From Trichostrongylus colubriformis (Eukaryota > Nematoda > Chromadorea > Rhabditida > Trichostrongylidae): a DNA stretch of 64,000 bases. Within the stretch, counting starts at the first letter, position 1; every line of letters begins with the position of its first letter. The translations under genes and the position numbers were made by a program. The notes beneath the pieces are model-generated. The model saw only the letters and a program-made list of their open reading frames with translations, searched no databases and had not been told where the DNA came from. The stretch covers positions 930,001-994,000 of the forward strand of contig OZ022259.1 of assembly GCA_963978905.1 (NCBI GenBank). Direction: 5' to 3'. Positions 56,113-64,000 of the stretch are shown one piece after another.

Positions 56113-56395
56113 AGCAATGTAACATTAGAGAAAGAACGAGACAAAACGGCGAAAAACCGCAGAAATAGGAACCCGAAATCCTCTCTTCCTTTCGCACCCC
56201 TCTGCGTCATTAGCAGGAGCAAACCGAAGATGGGCGGAAAGGCTAAATCAGCCATTCGTGGACGTCGTCCCGCCTTCGCCGGCAACTCGTCCGGCTGCAA
56301 AACTCCAGGACGACACGCGGTGCTGCAGGGTCGTGATGAGTCCCAGGCCGCGCTTTTTCAATGCGTGTTTCGCCACACATCACCTCTGGAGTAGG
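56113..56395. repeat. Dispersed 0.28-kb repeat, copy B
   Basis: Matches 23813-24080 in order and orientation over GAGAAAGAACGA, AAAACGGCGAA, AATAGGAACCCGAAA and CCCGCCTTCGCCGGCAACTC. It is present both inside the gene intron and downstream, so it is a dispersed family. Confidence 0.55.
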
Positions 56396-56594
56396 AGGCT
56401 TGTCTTCGGAGAATATGTAATCACAGTTAATAGTTTTCCCTTACCCTTCCCGTTGCCTTTAAGTCACCACTTTCGAAGGTCCAGTTGATTTATTGATTGA
56501 TTGATTTATTTATTGATACGTCTTGTCACGAATCTACGATCAATGTAAATGAACCAGGGATCAGATGTGTTTATCCCCTAATTTCGGATAAAGT
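56396..56594. other. Short AT-rich spacer
   Basis: Contains a degenerate TTGATTGATTTATT run (about 56487-56516). Nothing else seen. Confidence 0.5.
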
Positions 56595-57835
56595 GGTCAT
56601 TATAGGGAGTTTGGATAGTTTGGGGATCGATGGATTTGGATATGACTAAATCGATTGCTAGCAGTTTGCCACTTGCTAAGCATCTAATTCTTACATACTG
56701 GTGGTAGATCCATCTGCCAATTATCGATGCTCATGTTTTTGAAAACATGGCCCTCTATCTGGAATTTTACTTACGTAGTCGAGCGGTCAATGTCCATTAG
56801 GTATTGTTCAGAGCCCGCGATACATATCGATCAAGTGATTCGGGCGATCGCGCGACTCGCGCGCATCAGTCGTGTTATTCTCTTGATCGATACGTATCTT
56901 ATCCTTTCCGCTTGAATCGCGGGTAATCTCGTCCTACATATGAACAGTGCTTTATTGTTGATAGTACCGTGTGAAACATCAAACACCTGCTATGCTATCA
57001 CAAATCTAGATCGTGTCTTGATCATCCATGTAGATCGCAGTATCAGAAGACGTGCACCGTCATTTGGAACGTAGGCAGTGCCGCGGTCGATGTATCGACA
57101 CTGATATCAGGACATAAACAAGATGTGTTCACCCAGACGTTTTTACTTTAGCGGTCGTATAGTAGTAGTAAGCGGTGTATCGCATTAATCCTATCCATTT
57201 GCTATCGGCTCTTAACGGCCCCTGCAAGCCATTATGATTTCAATATGTCGCCACTAAGGTCCGCGTACCCTGAAATACTTGTGAATATGAACATTCCACT
57301 GTTAGCTGGAAAAGCAAAACAGACTTGGTGACATTTGCCTTACATCGCTCCTTACCAAATCTTATCAAATGTTATCATCTGGAGTCACCCACCACTGATG
57401 TCTCTGTTCCACCACACAAAAAACCTATGAGTGTCAGCGCCCTGAGATAAACGCGAAAGGCGAGACGGATTTGGCAACATTCACCCTTGACGCTCTTTAG
57501 CCAGTCTAACCGTTATCACGTTGGATCAATTACTGTCCACTCCTACCCTTCAAAACACTTATGAGTGTCACCGTTCACAGATCGACGTGAAAGGCGAAAC
57601 GAATCTGGTGACACTTGCCTTTCAAGGCTCCCTATCAGCTCTTACCAGCTAGTATCACTTCCAATCTACCAACGCTAGGGAACTCTTACCACTCCCAAAA
57701 TCATTAATAAAATTCAAGGCCTCACCATTGCTGTCACGAGTGATATGAATTTTGTGACAGGCAGACGGCAGACAGACACACATGCGTGCACGCATACTCA
57801 CACACATGCACACACCTATCCAATTACGAATGGTA
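56595..57835 (+). repeat. Composite repeat, copy with short satellite block
   Basis: Three modules are seen. The 5' module (56595 to about 57180) matches 62207-62690 (GGGAGTTTGGATAGTT, GATCGCAGTATCA, ATATCAGGACATAAACAA). It is followed by about three diverged units of the 146-bp repeat (57190-57735) and a tail with GAATTTTGTGACAGGCAGACGG and an ACAC-rich end. The 5' module is interrupted by an ATACGTATC-family repeat at about 56813-56935. No coding capacity. Confidence 0.65.
56813..56935. repeat. ATACGTATC-family short repeat, copy 7
   Basis: Ends CCCGCGATACATATCGATC and, inverted, CCGCTTGAATCGCGGG, with CTTGATCGATACGTATC at the core. It is absent from the corresponding place in the copy at 62395-62470, so it is a later insertion. 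Confidence 0.6.
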
Positions 57836-58388
57836 GGATTTGGTCATTCTATAAGTACTATTTATTATCGTTTTATTCAAATGGAATTTTTTTCCTAAAA
57901 AATTAGAGGCTTATGCAGCATGTTATAGATCACTTGAAAGAGATTTATCTGCTCCACAAAATGGTGCGTTTCTGGATATTCTGGAATGGTTAAGTGGTAG
58001 GCCCAGTTAACAAAAGTTAACCATGCCGCAAATCAACTGAAACACTGTATTTTGCTCGGAAAGAGCTAACCAGTTGTGGGCTTTGTATTTAGCCATGACC
58101 AGCTCTATTCATCAATTGGCTCATGAAGGAGACGCGTCTCTTCTTCCAGATTTGATTTTTCCGACACAGTAAATGATTTTTAACCATTTCATTGAACCTA
58201 GGCCATAAAATTTTTGGAACCAGTTTGCTGAAAGCCCGATGAAATGTCCAGAAGAAATGAATAGGGAAGGGGCACATCGTTGACTGAATTTTTCATCGGA
58301 TAGGGAATACGGTGAAAGTAAACGAGTCAACAAGACTAAAATTTAAAAATCTTCACTTATAAATCTTCACACTACTATCCAAAGAGTA
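57836..58388. other. Intergenic stretch, nothing recognised
   Basis: AT-rich sequence between the composite repeat and mariner 2. No gene or repeat could be supported. Confidence 0.45.
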
Positions 58389-58558
58389 TTAGGTTGTCCC
58401 AAAAGTCTTGTAGGATTTTTTTCGACCACCATTTTTTATTATATTTTCTTCCAACAAACTACAACTAGGCAACAACGTATTCACCACTGTTATCAATAGG
58501 ACTCTGCCACCTCATGGGTAAATCGTTGATTCCGTCCTCCCGGAACCCTGGGTTCTGG

Positions 58559-58715
58559 GGAGACGGTCGTTTGGCGCGGCCCCTTGAAGCTAATTTGCCA
58601 ATGGGGCACTGCCAAAGCTCCTCCCCTAAAAAGGCTTAGGTAAATCTGGGAGAGTCCAGACGGCCCATGCGCCCCATTGGCAAATTAGCTGCAAGGGCCG
58701 CGCCAAACGACATAC
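58559..58715. mobile_element. MITE nested in mariner 2
   Basis: Compared with mariner 1, this 157-bp segment is extra and is bordered by a direct repeat ACCCTGGGTTCTGG (58545-58558 and 58716-58729). Its ends are inverted (GTCGTTTGGCGCGGCCC), followed in both arms by AGCTAATTTGCCAATGGGGC. The core carries AAGGCTTAGGTAAATCTGGG, related to the element at about 49490-49760. The superfamily is unknown. Confidence 0.7.
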
Positions 58716-58729
58716 ACCCTGGGTTCTGG

Positions 58730-59289
58730 AAGTCGATGAAGTCAGCGATTGCCTAGGCATGCCATAATCAACGGATTTTCTCTTGGCCAGGAAGGATTCA
58801 AGAGGATGGGTAAGGTGATAGTCAGAAGGGGCAATGTGTGGAGAGTTGGCCTGTAGGACAGGACATCCCAGCCGAGCTCGTGTGGCTTGGCCTGGGTACT
58901 TTTCGTGAAATGGGAGGGGGCGTCGTCATGGGAGGGTGGCCGCGGACCTTGACCGCGGACCTTTTCTGGAGCTTTTCTCGAACACCGACGGCGAGCTGCT
59001 AGAGCTGCTGGGTGTATACGACGGCGGTGACTGTCTCGTCTTGTACCAGCACCCCATGGAAAAACATTCCTTCAGCGCCCCAGAAGTAGCACAGTGCTGA
59101 GCGTGGATTGTCTTCCATGGCAATCTCGCCGTTGCTGAAGCTGATGAACCAGCGGCGCATAGTCTCGTAGCTCACGGATCCCTTGCCCAATGCAGCGTTG
59201 ATGGAGTGGCAAGCTCCCGTCGTTTTGGTGCCGCAAGACCGCTCATAGTAGATGACACCGCGAGTTGGGTGGGTATCGACAATTAGCAT
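58730..59289 (-). pseudogene. Mariner transposase relic 2
   Basis: Reads GKGSVSYETMRRWFISFSNG, EDNPRSA and then directly CYFWGAEGMFFHGVLVQDET, the same internal join as in copy 1. The C-terminal part is frameshifted and cut by the nested insert. The first catalytic Asp region is absent. Not functional. Confidence 0.75.
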
Positions 59290-59456
59290 TGTGGCTCTCT
59301 CTACGGGATCTGGTGGGTCAATATATATTTTCCTAGGAAGCTTAGAGAACGTTCTACCATATTCCTGAACCGCCTAGACCTGCCTCGAAGTAAACAAGAG
59401 TTATTGATTTTTAGAAAAATCCTACAAGACTTTTTGGACAACCTAAAATATAAAAT

Positions 59457-59717
59457 CAGTTGGCTGGCGCTCACTACTGCGCGCCGTTCATGTCGATGAC
59501 GTGCAAAATGGGTTCGATGCAAAGCGACTGGAGCATATTAATACCGAAATGCTTTTCTATCACGCTATCTTCTCTGCTTTCTTCCAATTGAATAGCTCAG
59601 CTGAAAGCAGATGGAAGGAAATATTCACTAAATTCCATACACAACTGTGGTCGTGCCGATCAAACTTTTGCATAACATCGCCATGTATCGCGCACAGTAG
59701 AGTGCGCTAGCCAACTG
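59457..59717. mobile_element. CAGTTGG-ended MITE, copy 1
   Basis: Ends CAGTTGGCTGGCGC and, inverted, GCGCTAGCCAACTG, continuing into CACTACTGCGCGC and its partner. About 260 bp with an AT-rich middle (TCTCTGCTTTCTTCCAATTG). Same family as 60860-61121 and 61937-62200. No coding capacity. Confidence 0.7.
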
Positions 59718-59808
59718 GTACATGTTATAGCAAAGCGAGCGTTTCACTCGGAATCATTTACTAATGCGGTACTGGCAGCAACACTCGGTACGACCGCTAG
59801 ACTATATA

Positions 59809-60680
59809 TCAGGTTGTCCCGAAAGTTCCGGAACACCTCGACCACTTTTTTTCAAATTTATTTCTTTACAACATAAACACATTTCAGCTAACAAAATATT
59901 CATCATTACTATCTATCACCTTCTGTCATCTATCCGGAAGCTTGCTAATCCCATCCGCTCAGAACTGTGGAGACTGCCTCGCGAAGAAAGGCTCGACCTC
60001 CATCTCGATGTCGCGCTGCTTCTTGAACTGTTTCCCCTTTAGGAAGTTCTGTAGAGGAGCGAACAGGTGGTAGTCAAACAGTGCGAGATCGGGGCTATAT
60101 GGAGGATGTGGTAGCAATTCCCAGCCTAGCGTCGCCAAGGTGTCCCGGGTGAATGTTGCCAGATGTCGGCTGTCGGATAGGGCATGGGGTGTCCAAGACG
60201 AGAGCACTTTTCGGTGTCCCAACTGAGTGAGATGCTGATCGACCGTGGTGTTCCCACAACCGAGTAGCAGGGCTACTTTACGTGTGCTTGCCGTGGGGTT
60301 CTCCTGCACAGTTCTCCTGAGAAGCTGATCGTCAACTCAGATGGACGGCCACTGCGTTGCCGACCTTTCAGGGCTATATCTTCAGAACGGAAGCGGGTGA
60401 ACCAACGGTGGATAGTTGTGCTTGCTCCGCATGCGACGCTGATTATTTGGACCGCTTCCCTTGTGGAACTTCCTCGGCGGAACTCGTAGAGGTACAATGC
60501 TAGGAGTGACGTGTCGTCCATTTCGAGCTCTACTCCTTTTGTGGATAGGCGCGAATCCTTATATACATATGGCATGGAACGTTCCTCAAAGTCAATCGAT
60601 AAATGCCCTGGCTATCCATCGTGGGAAGGCCCGAAAACCCTTGTCCGCCAAGGTGTTCCGGAACTTTCGGGACAGCCTAA
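59809..60680 (-). mobile_element. Mariner deletion derivative 3 (872 bp)
   Basis: Ends TCAGGTTGTCCCGAAAGTTC and, inverted, TTAGGCTGTCCCGAAAGTTC, flanked by TA on both sides (59807-59808, 60681-60682). It is a different subfamily from elements 1 and 2, although the end motif AGGTTGTCCC is shared. It contains a deleted mariner transposase on the minus strand. Confidence 0.85.
59959..60575 (-). pseudogene. Mariner transposase relic 3
   Basis: The N-terminal part has a helix-turn-helix (REAVQIISVACGASTTIHRW, FRSEDIALKGRQRSGRPSE) and, after a frameshift near 60300, a second DNA-binding part with WTPHALSDSR. It then jumps to LGWELLPHPPYSPDLALFDY near the third catalytic Asp. The segment with the first two catalytic Asp residues is deleted. 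Confidence 0.8.
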
Positions 60681-60859
60681 TAAAATTCCAAATAGTGAAA
60701 CGTATTCACGAAAACGATAAACGTCGATAATCGGGATATCGATTCACCATCAATGTGTAGGAATTGGATGCTCAGCAAGTGAACAAATTGTTACCAAACG
60801 ATGCAATCGAATACAAAACTGTCGATGTCTAAACTATCCAAACTTCCAAAGATGATCTA

Positions 60860-61121
60860 CGGTTGGCTCGCGCGCACTACTGCGCGCGATTCGTGTCGTG
60901 ACGTGCAAAATGGGTTCGATGCAAAGCGATTGAAGTATATCAATACCAAAATGTTTTTTATTACGCCACCTTCTCTGCTTTTATCCAAATAAGTGGCTCA
61001 GCTGAAAGTAGAGGAAAGGAAATTTCCACACGACTCCATACACAACTGTTGTCGTGCCGATCAAACCCATTTTGCCCAACATCGCCATGAATCGCACGCA
61101 GTAGTGTGCGCCCGCCAGCTG
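60860..61121. mobile_element. CAGTTGG-ended MITE, copy 2
   Basis: Ends CGGTTGGCTCGCGCGCACTA and, inverted, TGTGCGCCCGCCAGCTG. Internal sequence parallels copies 1 and 3 (GTGCAAAATGGGTTCGATGC, CTCAGCTGAAAGTAGAGG). It abuts the composite-repeat module on the same side as copy 3 does, so this arrangement was copied as a unit. Confidence 0.65.
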
Positions 61122-61936
61122 GTTTTACCATAATCTAACACTACTTATGAGGCATTAAAGGCAGCATCAGGGGTAATTCGATTGTTTCATTCCTTCCAAT
61201 CTTTGATACTGACCGGTGGACGTTTTCACCACGAAAGCTTACACGTCAAGCACCACGTCATTCCGATAATAGGGCTTCAACACGATACGATAACTATTAT
61301 TCTTTTATCACGCTTATACTGTACACCTCAGTCATCCGTCGGTAAAGTCGACCCTAGGAGGCGGAATGGACTCATCAAAGGCGTCACGTCTTTTCTGCCA
61401 CGCCGTCATTACAATTCTAGGCGCGCTTTTCGACGGGGATTTCGCCGGATTCTCAGGCTCGCAGTTTCAGTTAGGATGTGTAGATACAACAGAGGGGAAG
61501 AAGGACTTTATTAGGCGACACACATCCTTTTATACACTCAATCCCGCTTATCAGTCTCCCCAACTGATCCTTCACCATTCCTTCCTCTTCACCCATCTCT
61601 CACGCGCCTTTACTTCTTTTAGGGTTTTTCATTAAACATATCATCCCTAATGCTGTCTTCCAGTGATGCGTTTTACCTTTCCAAAGCGAAACCCGAATAC
61701 TCACCTGATATCGAGTTCTAGAGGAACCCGTGATCAGACTTCGCAATAAATGAGAAACACCACCTCTTCAACTGTCATTCTTAACACACTTAGTTTGCAA
61801 AGACATCCAACATGTTGAAGCGCGCAAATACGGCTGCCTCTAGAACGCTCGAAATATACTCGCTCCATCGCAGAAGATACCATGAGAACTTGAAAAAAAA
61901 AGCGTGCTTGCTATGACATCCTATCTTTTTGTTTAC
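61122..61936. other. Intergenic stretch, nothing recognised
   Basis: About 0.8 kb between two MITE copies. Open frames at 61182-61635 overlap in two frames and have no recognisable product. Confidence 0.4.
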
Positions 61937-62200
61937 CAGTTGGCTGGCGCACACTTCTGCGCGCAAATCATGGCGATGCTGTGCAAAAAGGGTTTGATAG
62001 GCCCGACCACAGTTGTGTATGGAGTCGAGCGAAAATTTTCTTTCCTCTACTTTCAGCTAAGCTATTGAATTGGAAAAAAGCAGAGAATATGGCGTGATAA
62101 TAAAGCATTTTGGTGTTAACATACTTCAGTCGCTTTGCAACGCATCCATTTTGCACCTCACCGACATGAATCGCGCGCAGTGGTGTGCGCCAGCCAACTG
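61937..62200. mobile_element. CAGTTGG-ended MITE, copy 3, with 6-bp direct repeat
   Basis: Ends CAGTTGGCTGGCGCACAC and, inverted, GTGTGCGCCAGCCAACTG, with identical GTTTAC on both sides (61931-61936 and 62201-62206). It is the best preserved copy and defines the ends of the family. No coding capacity; superfamily not assigned. Confidence 0.75.
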
Positions 62201-62206
62201 GTTTAC

Positions 62207-62690
62207 GTCATCATTGGGAGTTTGGATAGTTCAGAGATAAACAGTTTTGTATTCGATTGCATCGATTGGTAACTAACGTTCACTTGCTGAGCATCCAATT
62301 CCTACACATTAATGGTATAATGGTGGATCTATATCTTTATTATCATTGTTAATCGTTTTCGTAAACATGCTTCACTACTTGGAATTTTACATAGCTAGCG
62401 GTCGATACCAAGTGTTGCTACCAATACCTAATTAAAATGATTCCGAGTGAACCGCTCGCTTCGCTATCACAGATATAGGTTGTATCATAATTATCAATGT
62501 AGATCACAGTATCAAGAGTAGTGCACCATTTTTTGGAACGCAAGGCAATTCAGCGGTCGATGCATCGGCCAGCCATATCAGGACATAAACAAAATATGTT
62601 CATCCAATGGCACTGGGCATCGGACGCTTTTGCTAAAGCGGTCGTATAGTAGTAGCAAATGATGTAAATGATTTCATCCTATCCAATCCT
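62207..62690 (+). repeat. Composite repeat, 5' module
   Basis: Uninterrupted copy of the module seen at 56595-57180 and, inverted, at 59718-60859. Shared blocks include GGGAGTTTGGATAGTT, TTGGAATTTTACATAGCTAG, TGTAGATCACAGTATCA and ATATCAGGACATAAACAA. It leads directly into the tandem array. Confidence 0.65.
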
Positions 62691-64000
62691 AATGGTTCCT
62701 ATCAGCCACTGTAAGCCGCTATCAGTTTCACTGAGGCCCTGTACCCAACAATACCATTGAGTCCCCCGTACCCTACAATACCTGCAAATGTGAACATTTA
62801 ACTGTTAGCCGCAAAAGCGAACCGGCCTTGGTGACATTTCCCTTCTCACGTTTCCAATCGAATATTATCAACCATTATCACTTTGGATCACCCACTATCA
62901 ATGTCCCCGTCCAACCCTGCTGAACACCCATGAGTGACAGCGGCGACATTTGTCTTCTCATAATCATTATCAAATTTATCAACCATTATCGATTTGAATC
63001 ACCTACCATCGAAGTTCCTGGCCCACCCTGCTAAACATCTATGATGTGTTAGCGCTCTAGGATCAATGCGAAAAGCGAAACAAATTTGACGACGTTTGTT
63101 TTCTCATATTTATATCGAATCTTATCAACCATTATCACTTTAACTCACTCACACTAAAAGTCCCTGGCCCATCCTGCTAAACACCTATGAGTGTTAACGC
63201 TCCAGGATCAATGCCGAAAGCGAAACGGATTCGACGACTCTAGCCTTCCGACGCTCCTTTTCGAATCTTATTAATCGTTATCAATGCGGGTCACCCACCG
63301 TTAATGTCCCTGTCTCAGGACTTAGAACACCTATAAATATCGGCACTCTAGAATCAACGCGAAAGGTGAATCGAAAATGACGACATTTGCCTTCTCATGC
63401 TCCTAATCTAATCTTATCAACCGTTATCAATGCGGATCACCCACCGTTAATGTCCCTGGCACACCCTGCGAAACACCTATGAGTGTTAACGCTCCAGGAA
63501 CAATGCGAAAAGCGAAACGGATTCGACGACTCTAGCCTTTATACGTTCCTTATCGTATCTTATCAACCGTTATCAATGCGGATCACCCACCATTAGTGTC
63601 CCCGTCCCACCCCGCAAAACACCTGTTAGTATGAACGCTCCGGGACCAATGCGAAAAGCGAAACGGATTTGACGACTCTAGCCTTTTTACGTTCCTTATC
63701 GTATCTTATCAAGCGTAATCAGTGCGGGTCACCCTTCATGAATGTTCCCACCCCATCCCGCAAAACACCTGTGAGTATGAACGCTCCGGGACCAATGCGA
63801 AAAGCGAAACGGATTCGAAGACTCTAGCCTTTATACGTTCCTTATCGTATCTTATCAAGCGTTATCAATGCGGATCACCCACCATTAGTGTCCCTGTTCC
63901 ACCCCGCAAAACACCTGTTAGTATGAACGCTCCGGGACCAATGCGAAAAGCGAAACGGATTCGACGACTCTAGCCTTTATACGTTCCTTATCGTATCTTA
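62690..64000 (+). repeat. Tandem array of 146-bp units, running off the window
   Basis: The landmark CTCCGGGACCAATGCG and its variants recur at 63058, 63203, 63349, 63495, 63641, 63787 and 63933, spacing 145-146 bp. Each unit has GCGAAAAGCGAAACGGATTC, CTTATCGTATCTTATCAA, GCGGATCACCCACCATTAG and AAAACACCTGT. The left units (before about 63000) are more diverged and partly deleted, the rightmost nearly the same, so the array seems to have grown recently at the right. Confidence 0.85.

Larger units (their letters stand above)
58389..59446 (-). mobile_element. Mariner deletion derivative 2, with nested insertion
   Basis: Ends TTAGGTTGTCCCAAAAGTC and, inverted, a slightly mutated partner (CTTTTTGGACAACCTAA); TA precedes the left end. 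Without the nested 157-bp insert and its 14-bp duplication the element is about 887 bp, practically the same as copy 1 (888 bp). Both share the same internal transposase deletion, so they belong to one amplified non-autonomous subfamily. Confidence 0.85.
59718..60859 (-). repeat. Composite repeat 5' module, inverted copy split by mariner 3
   Basis: In reverse complement, 60681-60859 matches 62207 to about 62385, and 59718-59808 matches about 62390-62470. The two parts are separated exactly by mariner 3. The corresponding uninterrupted sequence at 62370-62400 is therefore an empty-site control for that insertion. Confidence 0.65.

Noticed and set aside
62690..64000. CRISPR-like array
   Set aside because: The 145-146-bp units are contiguous tandem copies without unique spacers; this is a eukaryotic satellite.

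Overview
The window looks like nuclear DNA of a nematode, probably a strongylid (hookworm-like) species. That placement is an inference from the TTTTCAG-type 3' splice sites, large introns packed with palindromic and MITE-like repeats, several decayed mariner copies, and one gene that runs through most of the window. No bacterial operons, phage genes, rRNA or CRISPR arrays were seen.

The gene is on the plus strand. I assembled 12 exons (2093-52494) whose splice phases all join into one open frame of 1,024 residues plus a stop. The 5' end lies left of the window. Three exons encode a very basic, Lys/Arg-rich helical region with a nuclear localisation signal. These are followed by Ser/Thr-Pro-rich and Gly/Ser-rich linkers, a long polyglutamine tract, and then the motif RKPGRWCGMHVKIA at about residues 489-502. 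I recognise this motif as the signature of the AUTS2/FBRS/FBRSL1 (Drosophila tay bridge) family. The C-terminal third is Gln/Ala-rich, with recurring LPPGL motifs. The gene is therefore most likely a nematode AUTS2/Tay homologue, a nuclear chromatin and transcription regulator. Its first introns are huge for a nematode (14.1 kb and 19.5 kb), while the last three are 64-139 bp.

The introns carry most of the repeats. They include two copies of a 0.78-kb TTAA-flanked element with G and C homopolymers, a 1.38-kb near-perfect palindrome built of hairpin units (8656-10037), and tRNA-derived repeats (14579-15288). There is also a mariner deletion derivative (20579-21466), a 435-bp TTAA-flanked palindrome (22310-22744), a roughly 0.1-kb family containing CGATACGTATC, and an 8-bp-TSD MITE (41560-41766). 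The 26-37 kb part of the giant intron is CpG-rich and may hold regulatory DNA. A candidate alternative first exon lies at 36919-36960.

Downstream of the gene (about 54-64 kb) is a repeat graveyard: a 1.26-kb foldback, two more mariner relics (one with a nested MITE), three CAGTTGG-ended MITEs, and copies of a composite repeat carrying 146-bp tandem units that run off the right edge. I saw no second convincing protein gene. All assignments come from reading the sequence; no database search was run.
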